DNA of 64,000 nucleotides from Chlorogloeopsis fritschii PCC 6912 (GCF_000317285.1 NZ_AJLN01000116.1:186001-250000), one strand, 5' to 3'. Positions 35,632-49,137 are shown, counted from the stretch's first letter. Notes: generated from the letters alone by a model not told the origin. A program made the numbers and translations.

Positions 35632-38600
35632 GTCTCTACTCGCTAGAGAAAATAATTGATTGGAAACCTCAAAGCCATACTCTGAGTGGGTAGAGACACA
35701 ATTGTCTCTACTCGCTAGAGAAAATAATTGATTGGAAACGGCCTTTAAGCACTTCTACCTCTTCGCCGAAAATAGTCTCTACTCGCTAGAGAAAATAATT
35801 GATTGGAAACGGTAGGAGCGGATGTGGCGCGTCTGCCGTGTGCTCGTCTTGAGTCTCTACTCGCTAGAGAAAATAATTGATTGGAAACGAGCACCGCATA
35901 GCCGCCTGCCTCAAGCCCGGCGAGTCTCTACTCGCTAGAGAAAATAATTGATTGGAAACCCGACGCGGCCAAGGCCGGCGCCGCCGCCAAGGCCTGCAAG
36001 ATGTCTCTACTCGCTAGAGAAAATAATTGATTGGAAACTTCAGAGTTAATGATTTTTCTGTCTAATGTGATGAAGTCTCTACTCGCTAGAGAAAATAATT
36101 GATTGGAAACGTTGAACAATTTCATGAGCTTTGCGATCGCTTCTGTCTCTACTCGCTAGAGAAAATAATTGATTGGAAACCTCTAAGAGCAAAGGCAACT
36201 TCTTCAATAAATTGAAAGTCTCTACTCGCTAGAGAAAATAATTGATTGGAAACACTTAAAATATGCAGTAAACAATGAATCAAATCAGGGTCTCTACTCG
36301 CTAGAGAAAATAATTGATTGGAAACATACTGAGCATTGACAGTAGAAGGTAATTCAGTTGAATTGTCTCTACTCGCTAGAGAAAATAATTGATTGGAAAC
36401 TCATAAGGCTTTGTTGTCTGCATATTTTTTATTACTGTCTCTACTCGCTAGAGAAAATAATTGATTGGAAACAGAAAATAATTTTTCTACTTCCCAATAA
36501 CTTAAAGTATGTCTCTACTCGCTAGAGAAAATAATTGATTGGAAACACCCAGAATACGACCATTACTGGCTTGTGTGTAACGGGTCTCTACTCGCTAGAG
36601 AAAATAATTGATTGGAAACCTTGATACGTGCGCGGGGAGTTGTTAAGACTTTGCGGTCTCTACTCGCTAGAGAAAATAATTGATTGGAAACGTTGGAGGA
36701 TAGACAATGAATAAGCCAGGGCTAAGGGGTCGTCTCTACTCGCTAGAGAAAATAATTGATTGGAAACCTCCCAGACAGGAGGCATGAACAGTGGGGTTTT
36801 CTTGCCGTCTCTACTCGCTAGAGAAAATAATTGATTGGAAACAATGGGGAACCCATACTATGGGAACTAGAGCAGAGTCTCTACTCGCTAGAGAAAATAA
36901 TTGATTGGAAACTCTCTTAGAGCCTATCCGAAAACCCAATGTATGAGGAGGGTCTCTACTCGCTAGAGAAAATAATTGATTGGAAACTTATTACTAGCTG
37001 CGTCCACCTCAAAAACATGTCTCTACTCGCTAGAGAAAATAATTGATTGGAAACCCAAAACAGTATTCATCTTCTGCACCACAGAACCACGTCTCTACTC
37101 GCTAGAGAAAATAATTGATTGGAAACGGAGAAGATGACCGCCTTGAGGATCTAGTGGAGTGTGTCTCTACTCGCTAGAGAAAATAATTGATTGGAAACGT
37201 TTTTAGTGCCGCGCCCGCGTAAGATTGATCCGGAGTCTCTACTCGCTAGAGAAAATAATTGATTGGAAACGTTGGTCAAAAGACTTTAGTTTAGTTCCTG
37301 TTTTTACAGTCTCTACTCGCTAGAGAAAATAATTGATTGGAAACATCAATTAATTCCTCTTCGTCTACCGCATCACGAGGAGGTCTCTACTCGCTAGAGA
37401 AAATAATTGATTGGAAACTAGGATCCGCTGAGATTGAGAGGATGGTTGATGTTGGTCTCTACTCGCTAGAGAAAATAATTGATTGGAAACGTGTTGTATG
37501 ACTTCCAAATCGTACAACATCTAATAGTCTCTACTCGCTAGAGAAAATAATTGATTGGAAACCTTAGAGAAATCTTTCTCCAGAATCTGAAACTTAATCG
37601 TCTCTACTCGCTAGAGAAAATAATTGATTGGAAACAACAAGTGGGCATCTTGTTCATTACCTGGAGTTTTCATCAAGTCTCTACTCGCTAGAGAAAATAA
37701 TTGATTGGAAACGTGATAAATTCAGAGGAGCTTTTAGGATCAACCCACCTCGTCTCTACTCGCTAGAGAAAATAATTGATTGGAAACTCAGCAGCTTCAG
37801 GAGAATAGCCAGAAAGACCTAAGTCTCTACTCGCTAGAGAAAATAATTGATTGGAAACTCTATACCAGCTAAATAATAAGCTGACTCTAGAAACTGTCTC
37901 TACTCGCTAGAGAAAATAATTGATTGGAAACTCGTGTTCGCTTGCAGATGCTTGTGCGTGTCTGAAAATTGTCTCTACTCGCTAGAGAAAATAATTGATT
38001 GGAAACTTAACTATTTCATTGAAAGTTTTTAATTCTTCTTTGGTCTCTACTCGCTAGAGAAAATAATTGATTGGAAACTTACTGGTGCAGACAACCCCTC
38101 AATTGCGTTTTGTGCTGTAGTCTCTACTCGCTAGAGAAAATAATTGATTGGAAACTTCAATGAATGAGATTAATTACATGGATGAGTATGAGGTCTCTAC
38201 TCGCTAGAGAAAATAATTGATTGGAAACTTTGGATTAGCTTGAGCAGGTGCAATAGTAACCAAGGTCTCTACTCGCTAGAGAAAATAATTGATTGGAAAC
38301 ACATCTTTTGCTTACGGATCTTTTTGTCCGTTTTTCTGGTGTCTCTACTCGCTAGAGAAAATAATTGATTGGAAACTTAGTTTCTATCTCTCTTATAAAC
38401 TGTTCTCTTTGTCTCTACTCGCTAGAGAAAATAATTGATTGGAAATTCAATTGGGCGATCGCCAAATTTGAATAGCCATTTGTCTCTACTCGCTAGAGAA
38501 AATAATTGATTGGAAATATTCAGACAAGTTACCGATAAATGTAATGCTGGTTGTCTCTACTCGCTAGAGAAAATTATTGATTGGAAACTTGAATGATATG

Positions 38601-38660
38601 AATCAAGACCTTCTCTTAAATCTTGTCTCTACTCGCTAGAGAAAATAATTGATTGGAAAG
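35632..38660 (+). CRISPR. CRISPR array, 42 repeats of 36 bp and 41 spacers
   Basis: I count 42 copies of a 36-bp repeat beginning GTCTCTACTCGCTAGAG and ending ATTGATTGGAAAC, separated by 41 spacers of 31-43 bp (mostly 35-39). CTCTA and TAGAG within the repeat form a small hairpin around CTCGC; the 3' half is A/U-rich and single-stranded. Repeats 39 and 40 end GGAAAT, repeat 41 has AAATTATTG in place of AAATAATTG, and repeat 42 ends GGAAAG. Decay at the right end together with the leader and cas2 at the left shows transcription left to right. Three spacers near the leader (35811-35852, 35889-35923, 35960-36002) are 64-77% GC, unlike the rest. Confidence 0.99.
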
Positions 38661-38705
38661 CTACCTGGCGAAGAAGCAGCGATCGCCGTGTACGAGTCAA
38701 CGCAA

Positions 38706-38728
38706 CTTCGCACTCGCGAAGGCTTTTT
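38706..38728 (+). terminator. Terminator after the CRISPR array
   Basis: CTTCGC-ACTC-GCGAAG followed by GCTTTTT lies 45 bp past the last repeat and before cas10. It would end the pre-crRNA and separate it from the effector operon. Confidence 0.7.
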
Positions 38729-38903
38729 ACTAGCGCAACTATGCATAATTACCCAAAAAAGTCAATAAATAAGAAAATATTTATCCAAACTTGAGCTACT
38801 TCGCTCAAAGCCTTACCACTAAAGGATATCCTCGACTTAAATAATTATTTCAGAATATATACTGTTATTAGACAAATATGAATATCAATTTATACAATAG
38901 CCA

Positions 38904-43030
<4,127 letters not shown>

Positions 43031-43042
43031 GACAAGGAAAAT

Positions 43043-43834
43043 ATGATTAATTCTATTTATCTCTATCTACTTTCTCCATTACATACAGGTGGTGCAACCC
43101 AAGAAGGTAATTTATTAGGAATTGCCCGTGAATCCCATACTAATTTACCTTACATACCTTCAAGTACTATTCGAGGTAGACTCAGAGCATCCGTTGCCGA
43201 TCGCGGAAAACGATTTAAGCTATTTGGCACAGATTTAAAAGAATCACAACAACTAGAGCAGGGTGATATTTGGATTGGTGATGCTTCAATTCTCTGGCTA
43301 CCTGTGCCTTCTTTGAGTCATAGCGTCATCTGGATTAGTTGTCCTATGCTACTGCGCCGATGGCTAAATTTGAATGGTAATATTTCTGTTCTGCCAGATG
43401 AATATAGCTGCAATTTCATCAAAGGGAAATCTAACATTTACTTAAAAGATGCGATTCTGAAAGCCGATCAATTAAAGCCTTGGCAAGATTGGAAAAAGTT
43501 TGTGCCGCAAACACCAGAATCTAGCGCCATTAATCGGGTGCTGATTCTCCCAGATCAACATTGTGCCACCTTAATTCAAATGAGTTTGTGGCGACAGGTA
43601 AAAATTAAATTAGATGAGCATAAATCTGTAGAAGGTGGATTTCGTTATGAAGAAGCGATTCCCCCTGACACTCTCATGTATTTTTCGTGGGGAACAACAT
43701 CGCAAGCCAATGGCAGCGCCCAACAATCTAGTGCCGATTTTAAAGCATTGTTAGCAGAGAATCAAATTCTCCAAATAGGAGGGCAAGAAAGTTTAGGACG
43801 AGGATTTGTCCAGCAGTGGTTGGCAGCGCATTAA
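43043..43834 (+). CDS. cmr4: Type III-B RAMP protein Cmr4, atypical active site
   Basis: The 263-residue backbone subunit shows SPLHTGGATQEGN (H14), IARESHTNLPYIPSSTIRGRLR and the Gly-rich end IGGQESLGRGFVQQW. Several copies line the crRNA, and in well-studied systems each cuts target RNA with an Asp equivalent to D26 of Pyrococcus Cmr4. Aligning LHTGGATQEGNLLGIARE with that region places Leu25 (or Leu24) at the Asp position, with only Asn23 near it. Target slicing may therefore be lost or use another residue. The gene is normal in length and in-operon. Confidence 0.93.
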   Translation: MINSIYLYLLSPLHTGGATQEGNLLGIARESHTNLPYIPSSTIRGRLRASVADRGKRFKLFGTDLKESQQLEQGDIWIGDASILWLPVPSLSHSVIWISCPMLLRRWLNLNGNISVLPDEYSCNFIKGKSNIYLKDAILKADQLKPWQDWKKFVPQTPESSAINRVLILPDQHCATLIQMSLWRQVKIKLDEHKSVEGGFRYEEAIPPDTLMYFSWGTTSQANGSAQQSSADFKALLAENQILQIGGQESLGRGFVQQWLAAH

Positions 43835-43875
43835 CTAATAAATATTAAAAGGCAAGCTAATAGGGGGAAGAAGTA

Positions 43876-44265
43876 ATGACATTTGATCCACGAACAATTG
43901 CCACACCCGTATATGATGCTTTAGATGGATTGCGAAAGCTGACAAGTCAGGATGAAACTCGCCTCAAAGAGCAGAAAAACCAAGCTGTTGAACTCTATAC
44001 TTATTTATCTACTTGGGGAATGATGCGTCTCAAAGCAGAGGAACAAGCTTTGAATCAAGAAGGCAAAAAACAAGTAGTTAAAAAATTTTTTGAGTGTTTA
44101 GAAAGCTTATCAGCAGTAGAAAATTTAGCAGGTAATAACGGACTCGCAGTACTAAAAAATCTTGGAACAGAAGAATATCTGGGTTTAACAGGATTAGGAC
44201 TGGCATTGGCACAGGAATTTAGCTTTTGGGCGGCTGCTATTTATTGGGATATTAAAGGGGAATAA
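43876..44265 (+). CDS. cmr5: Type III-B small subunit Cmr5
   Basis: The 129-residue all-helical protein matches the Cmr5 small subunit in size, position and sequence. VKKFFECLESLSAVENLAGNNG and LTGLGLALAQEFSFWAAAIYWDIKGE are typical helices. Cmr5 copies bind along the target strand. The gene ends 4 nt before the next start, consistent with translational coupling. Confidence 0.9.
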   Translation: MTFDPRTIATPVYDALDGLRKLTSQDETRLKEQKNQAVELYTYLSTWGMMRLKAEEQALNQEGKKQVVKKFFECLESLSAVENLAGNNGLAVLKNLGTEEYLGLTGLGLALAQEFSFWAAAIYWDIKGE

Positions 44266-44269
44266 GCTA

Positions 44270-46207
44270 ATGGTATTTGACAGACCCAAAAAACCCGGAC
44301 AATCCCAGCAACCACCAGCCCTTCAAAGACACAATCCTGCTAATTATTCTCAGCAGCCATCGGGTAATCCAAATATACCTTCGCCTTGGCTCGATCCCAC
44401 AAATGAACCGACCCCAGATCCCACAGCTAGCTTTGTAGAATATCTGCGTTGGATGCGATCGCTTGATAGCGAGTACAAGGATGCCACGAAAGTGCAGTTA
44501 CTCCAGATGGCTGAGGAAAAAGCAAATTATAGCGATCGCCTCACTCAGCTAACCAAACGCACTCAACTAATTGCTAGTGATACATTTCAACTCAGGTGCC
44601 CCTGGCGGATTCGCGTAGGTGGGCATCGAGGCCCAGAAAGCATTCTCCTACCTACCTTTGATGCCTTAGGAATGCCCTATATACCTTCTAGTACATTACG
44701 GGGTGTTGCTAGAAATCAGGCAATTAGAGAAATCATGGTGCAAAAACGCCTGAACTGGGAAGCAGCAGAAAAGGAAGTTGCCCCTTATTTTGGTTCCTTA
44801 GAGACAAAAAATACCGCGCATCAGGCAGGAAAAGTTATCTTCTTCGATGCTTATCCATTACCCAATCAACCTTCTGGGGGACTGGCGATAGATATGGCAA
44901 ATAATATTTGGAAGTGGGATGGTAACTCAATGAAATATGAGCCAAATCCTAATCCTTTTTTCTGCCTTAAGGAAGCTACATTTTTGATTGGTATACGCCT
45001 AGCTAGCGGCTGTAATGATAGCCAATTATTAAATCAAGTAAAAGAGTGGTTAACTACAGGCTTACAATCTGGTGTTGGTTCTCAAATTAACACAGGCTAT
45101 GGAGAATTAATTAGAGCAGGTAAAGTTACTCAGAAAAGCGAGTTTTTCCGAATAGACTTTACTTTAGAAGGGCAATTGATTCATGGGAGGCAAAAATATA
45201 AAAATTCCTCCCAACCTTACCAAAAAGATTCTCAAGGTAATTTAAGACCTGACAGACAAGGTAGGTTAAGGCCAGATACATTACCTGATGCCGAAGTACG
45301 TCCTGTTGCCTTTAAATCAATGTTACGCTACTGGTTCCGCACTTTTGCATTAGGAGTATTAGAACCTAAATTAGCAAAAGATTGGGAAGCTAAACTATTT
45401 GGTGCAATTGATCCCAAACAACGCGGTTGGTTGATGGTGAGAATACTAGAGGGTAAAATCACACAAAAAGAACCGCGATCAAATCGTGATGGTCAAAACG
45501 ACCCTTGTGGAGTACAGCAGGGGATTTTAACGTTACATTACTCTTCTGAAGCACCGCAAGATAAGCAAGGTGCTATTAAAAAACTATGCCAAAATCTCAC
45601 TTGGCTAATGTTTCATTTGGGAGGCATTGGTCAGGGAGCAAGGAGACCTTGCTATTCTCGTCAAAATCGTCCAGCTGCTCCCTGGTGGCGCGGTTCAACA
45701 CTTATACCTGACAGGGATGACTCATTTTGGAATTTACCAGATAGTCCTCAAGAATTTCAGAAATTATTTAGACAAAGATTAGAAGCTTTTTATCAAGCAC
45801 TACAAGCTTTAGGCGCAAATTTCAATTCTAACCAACTAAGAAATTGTGGAACAGTCAACTCATTTACTTGGATGGAAGCTTTAGATATTAATGCCAAAAT
45901 TATAGTTGTTAATACTGAAGAAAATGATAACAAGGGATATGCACTAGACGTTTTACATCAAAATTTTCACAAATTAGAAATAGAAAATTATACTGTTGCT
46001 AAAAACTTGTGTGGTGGTGTTAAGAAAGATTATCCAAGTAGTAGAGAACGTAAAGTTATTCCTTCTCCTATATGGATTGCAGATTTAGGCAATTACCAAG
46101 TAGTAACAGTTTTTGGTGCTACTGCTAATCCACGTCAACAATATTTACAAGAATTACGCGATCGCACTTCTGGTCAAAGCTACTTTCAAGTTTACCCATT
46201 AACTTAA
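44270..46207 (+). CDS. Fusion of Cmr6-like and Cmr1-like RAMP proteins
   Basis: The 645-residue protein is about twice the size of a single RAMP. A Pro/Gln-rich N-terminal tail (1-55) and a helical part precede a Cmr6-type domain (about 80-283). That domain has LPTFDALGMPYIPSSTLRGVARNQAI, the GKVIFFDAYP core and TTGLQSGVGSQINTGYGELI. A charged linker follows, then a Cmr1-type domain (about 290-645). It has DAEVRPVAFKSMLRYWFRTFALGVLE..EAKLFGA, the signature of Cmr1, and LGGIGQGARRPC, its Gly-rich loop. No separate cmr1 or cmr6 gene exists in the operon. Cmr1 and Cmr6 contact each other at the head of the complex, so the fusion makes structural sense. Confidence 0.87.
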   Translation: MVFDRPKKPGQSQQPPALQRHNPANYSQQPSGNPNIPSPWLDPTNEPTPDPTASFVEYLRWMRSLDSEYKDATKVQLLQMAEEKANYSDRLTQLTKRTQLIASDTFQLRCPWRIRVGGHRGPESILLPTFDALGMPYIPSSTLRGVARNQAIREIMVQKRLNWEAAEKEVAPYFGSLETKNTAHQAGKVIFFDAYPLPNQPSGGLAIDMANNIWKWDGNSMKYEPNPNPFFCLKEATFLIGIRLASGCNDSQLLNQVKEWLTTGLQSGVGSQINTGYGELIRAGKVTQKSEFFRIDFTLEGQLIHGRQKYKNSSQPYQKDSQGNLRPDRQGRLRPDTLPDAEVRPVAFKSMLRYWFRTFALGVLEPKLAKDWEAKLFGAIDPKQRGWLMVRILEGKITQKEPRSNRDGQNDPCGVQQGILTLHYSSEAPQDKQGAIKKLCQNLTWLMFHLGGIGQGARRPCYSRQNRPAAPWWRGSTLIPDRDDSFWNLPDSPQEFQKLFRQRLEAFYQALQALGANFNSNQLRNCGTVNSFTWMEALDINAKIIVVNTEENDNKGYALDVLHQNFHKLEIENYTVAKNLCGGVKKDYPSSRERKVIPSPIWIADLGNYQVVTVFGATANPRQQYLQELRDRTSGQSYFQVYPLT

Positions 46208-46214
46208 TATCTCT

Positions 46215-47678
46215 ATGAAAGCTGTTTTAATTGCAACAATTGGTACTAGAGATTTGATGTTCCAAATTTCCTCTGGTACTTGGTATAACATTGGCGATGA
46301 TCGAATGCAAAATGCAGATATCCTTGGTGAACAAGCAGAGGTAATTTCCGATCAAGGACTACATAATATCAGTTTTCGAGACTTAACTAAATATTTACTA
46401 GACAAAATTACAATTTATCAAGAGCGAATTAAGCCAGTCATCATTGGTAAGCTTCTCAGTGAAAAAGCCACAGATATTGAAAGAATTTATTTAATTGCGA
46501 CCGATCAAAAATTAGAAGTGCGAGAGCGAGAGAAAGACACGCTATATGCAGCAGAGTTGATTAAAGCATGGATTGTCAATCAATTTAATCATATTAGTGT
46601 TGAAATTATCTCCTTGGGCCAAGATGGAACTAATCCTTCTAATTTTGAGCAGATGTTTTATTGGTGGCGGCGAACTTGGAGAGAGAAAATTACCATTAAA
46701 GCAGATCAACCTATATGGCTTTGTCTCAAGGGAGGAGTAGGTCAAGCTTCAGAAGCGTCAAGGATTTCTGGTTTGAGCTTGTATGGCGATCGCATTCAAT
46801 TTTTTGAGTTTAAGCAAAATACTCAAGCAAATCAAGCTGGAATTCCCTCAGATTACAGTGGCCCATTCTTGGGAAACAATTATCTTTGGGACAGGACTCA
46901 GCAGCAGGCTTTGAAGTTGTTAGCTAGATATGACTATGCTGAAGTTTACGATCTACTACTACCTTATTTTCAGCAGTCATCTTCAAGTTTTGGTGCTGTA
47001 CCAAATTTATTGAAGGCAGGAATACTTTGGAATCAAAGACAGTTTGGAAAGTTTCTCTCCTTAGCTAGAAGTTCTATGACAATACCAACAATTCATGAGA
47101 AATTTTGGATTGCGTATGAACAAGCTTATTTGGGTGTAGTTCGCTTGCAACAACAAAACACTACAGAGGCAATGTTACATAGCCATCGGGCTATTGAGGG
47201 TGTTTTATATTTGTGGGCAAACCAATCTTTTCCCAATGACTTGATAGAGGAACCTAATCAATACCCATTAATAAAAGACTCAATTTTACAGAAGTATCCT
47301 ACTTTAAGCACTCATTTTAATCAATCACAAAAGCAAATTTCAGAGATTTCTCTTTATGGTAGGATTCTCCGAGATTTAGTAGCCGCTGCTATCCCAGCGA
47401 CCATAAATAGTAATGATTTTTATGCATTTTGGCATCCAGCACGGGAGATGCGAAATAATCTTTCTCATCGCTTAGAGGGTTTATCAGAAAGAGAACTATT
47501 CACTGCTTGGGGTAAAGATGTGACCAACTCAGAACAATGGCAGACACGAATATTAAATTGCCTGAATTTAGTTACAGGGCAGTCTTTTAGGACTTTAGCT
47601 CAAGCCAGCATTTTTAATAAACTACATGACCAAGTGTTGCAAGCAACTAGATTCCACAGTAATAACCTAATGCAGTAG
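46215..47678 (+). CDS. CARF-HEPN ribonuclease (Csm6/Csx1-like)
   Basis: The 487-residue protein starts with a Rossmann-like CARF domain. MKAVLIATIGTRDLMFQ begins it, IERIYLIATDQK, EIISLGQDGTNPSNF and IWLCLKGGVGQASEASRISG continue it, and it senses cyclic oligoadenylate in this family. A helical linker of about 200 residues leads to a C-terminal HEPN domain. There R413-NNLS-H418 (FWHPAREMRNNLSHRLEG) is the RNase motif Rx4-6H. It is the last gene of the effector operon, 7 nt after the fusion gene. It is the expected effector of the intact Cas10 cyclase and should degrade RNA when activated. The exact Csm6/Csx1 subfamily is not settled. Confidence 0.8.
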   Translation: MKAVLIATIGTRDLMFQISSGTWYNIGDDRMQNADILGEQAEVISDQGLHNISFRDLTKYLLDKITIYQERIKPVIIGKLLSEKATDIERIYLIATDQKLEVREREKDTLYAAELIKAWIVNQFNHISVEIISLGQDGTNPSNFEQMFYWWRRTWREKITIKADQPIWLCLKGGVGQASEASRISGLSLYGDRIQFFEFKQNTQANQAGIPSDYSGPFLGNNYLWDRTQQQALKLLARYDYAEVYDLLLPYFQQSSSSFGAVPNLLKAGILWNQRQFGKFLSLARSSMTIPTIHEKFWIAYEQAYLGVVRLQQQNTTEAMLHSHRAIEGVLYLWANQSFPNDLIEEPNQYPLIKDSILQKYPTLSTHFNQSQKQISEISLYGRILRDLVAAAIPATINSNDFYAFWHPAREMRNNLSHRLEGLSERELFTAWGKDVTNSEQWQTRILNCLNLVTGQSFRTLAQASIFNKLHDQVLQATRFHSNNLMQ

Positions 47679-48283
47679 CGATCGCACAACTGGCATAGCA
47701 AGCAGACTGACTGGCAGGTAATTAGGAACCGAAGCCGGACGGATCAGCAGGTTTAATCACTTATCTATTCCTGCTCGGTAAACTAGTCCCTATATATGCT
47801 TGTGAGAATCCTGCGATCGCTCCAGTAACTCTAATATTGCGGCTCACCCGGATCACCGTATACGGATCATCTTAATTAATGCTTGAGTTTGTCTACTTTT
47901 TTTAGGGTCAATTCCCTAAGCTCAAACGGTACTTTTGAATTAGCGGAAACTGGCACTTACAATAAACTCCTTGAAATCTTAAGATTTCAAGGAGTTTGTG
48001 GTTTTTAGGTTTACAAATATTAGTCCTAATGCCTTACCAAAGACTTTGCTAAACGTCGTAATCACATCGCTAAGTTGCCAACGCGATCGCTAGCTGAAGC
48101 ATCCACTAACCAAGTTTACCTTTGTTTGCCTCTAACCCTTTAGCAAGGGAGAGATTGAACCATCCTTACCTTTGCTAGCGATCGCCACTGCAGTCATTGG
48201 AATTTAGCTCATCTGCGTTGACGTTGCAAATTTAAAGGACGCAACACGCTCCTGTTGAGTAACATTAAAACACTAACGTTAGC
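47679..48283. other. Intergenic region after the CRISPR effector operon
   Basis: It contains several HIP1 sites and the 34-bp perfect palindrome listed separately. No open frame of note is seen. The two neighbouring transcription units converge here. Confidence 0.5.
47964..47997. terminator. 34-bp perfect palindrome, probable terminator
   Basis: Two perfect 17-bp arms (AAACTCCTTGAAATCTT and its complement) meet with no loop bases, followed by GTGGTTTTT. The position between the convergent CRISPR operon and the small minus-strand genes suggests transcription termination; an operator is possible. Confidence 0.6.
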
Positions 48284-48523
48284 TTATTCCTCATCAAAAT
48301 CAGGAATATCATCAACCCAAGAGTAAAGACCAACCGACTCTCCTCCACCAATGCTAACATCACCCCCAATATAAACACCGCGAGTAATTGGCACCTTAGT
48401 GATGGTGTGATTTTTTTCACAGCGTTTGTCTGAGAGGTTTAAAGCGCCTATGACTGTTGATGCACCCCAAGGGGCATTTTGTTGAATTGTTGAATAGTTT
48501 AACTGCTCTTTATTTTTTCTCAT
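48284..48523 (-). CDS. Small protein of unknown function
   Basis: I recognise no family. The 79-residue product begins MRKNKEQLNYSTIQQNAPWGASTVIGALN and ends with a Gly-rich strand-turn segment and acidic tail, GVYIGGDVSIGGGESVGLYSWVDDIPDFDEE. GGAG about 6 nt before the ATG gives a credible ribosome binding site, so it is probably expressed. It has no signal peptide or membrane segment. It is the most downstream member of a minus-strand group that starts with the membrane TPR protein, and faces the CRISPR operon. Confidence 0.55.
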   Translation of the reverse strand: MRKNKEQLNYSTIQQNAPWGASTVIGALNLSDKRCEKNHTITKVPITRGVYIGGDVSIGGGESVGLYSWVDDIPDFDEE

Positions 48524-48870
48524 AATTCTCCATCTTTTTTTACTTGGTATCTAATAGCAACGTTTGTGCTAGGAAGATAAACTTTCCCATATATATTTTC
48601 GCTCTGATGAGGCAATTTAGTCAATATACGTAGAATTAGCTACTTAATTCAGATAATTTACCTATAAAAAAATTACAACTTCATCAGGTACCTACAATAC
48701 AAAAAAGAAAAGTTCCGAGATGTTGGTTTTTCTTGATATAACTAACTTGTACAGCTATAAACATATAAAAAATAAAACTCGCTTGAATAGCTATAAATTG
48801 CAGCTTCTCAATATAATTGGCAAATAATTAATATAAAAAATCATACAAAAACCTAATTTGTGCTTATCGA
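48524..48870. other. AT-rich intergenic region
   Basis: This is very AT-rich DNA between the 79-residue gene and the tail of the TPR unit. It probably contains a promoter for the small gene. I see no other structure. Confidence 0.5.
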
Positions 48871-49137
48871 TTAACAACTATTGTTTTTTAATACTGTGTC
48901 TATAAAAGTTATATATACATCGATATACTGTATGTATTGCTCAGACTTTTTCACTAATATATGTTCCTTATTTGCTAATTTTATTACTTTTATAAATTCT
49001 TCTTTAGCATCTCTGAATTCTTGCAGTGCAATTCCTAACTTATCTCGATCTAAATTTTTATCCTCTATAGTCTTCATTATAGCTATGAATAGTATTCTCC
49101 AGGATAGAATTTCCGGATTTAAATAAACAGATTCCAT
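48871..49137 (-). CDS. Possible frameshifted C-terminal part of the TPR protein
   Basis: This 88-codon frame overlaps the last 80 bp of the TPR gene in another frame. It has no ribosome binding site before its ATG. Its sequence (KLGIALQEFRDAKEEFIKVIKLANKE) looks like another TPR-type helix pair, as would be expected if the long gene continued in this frame. I therefore think it is either the detached tail of that gene or a coupled small helical protein. A sequencing error cannot be excluded. Confidence 0.45.
   Translation of the reverse strand: MESVYLNPEILSWRILFIAIMKTIEDKNLDRDKLGIALQEFRDAKEEFIKVIKLANKEHILVKKSEQYIQYIDVYITFIDTVLKNNSC

Noticed and set aside
36075-36180. HIP1 site (GCGATCGC) inside spacer 7 as evidence of self-targeting
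   Set aside because: HIP1 is also common in cyanophage and plasmid DNA of the same hosts, and no longer match to the window was seen.
35928-37822. Short frames made of CRISPR repeats
   Set aside because: Repeated SLYSLEKIIDWK-like peptides are translations of the CRISPR repeat.
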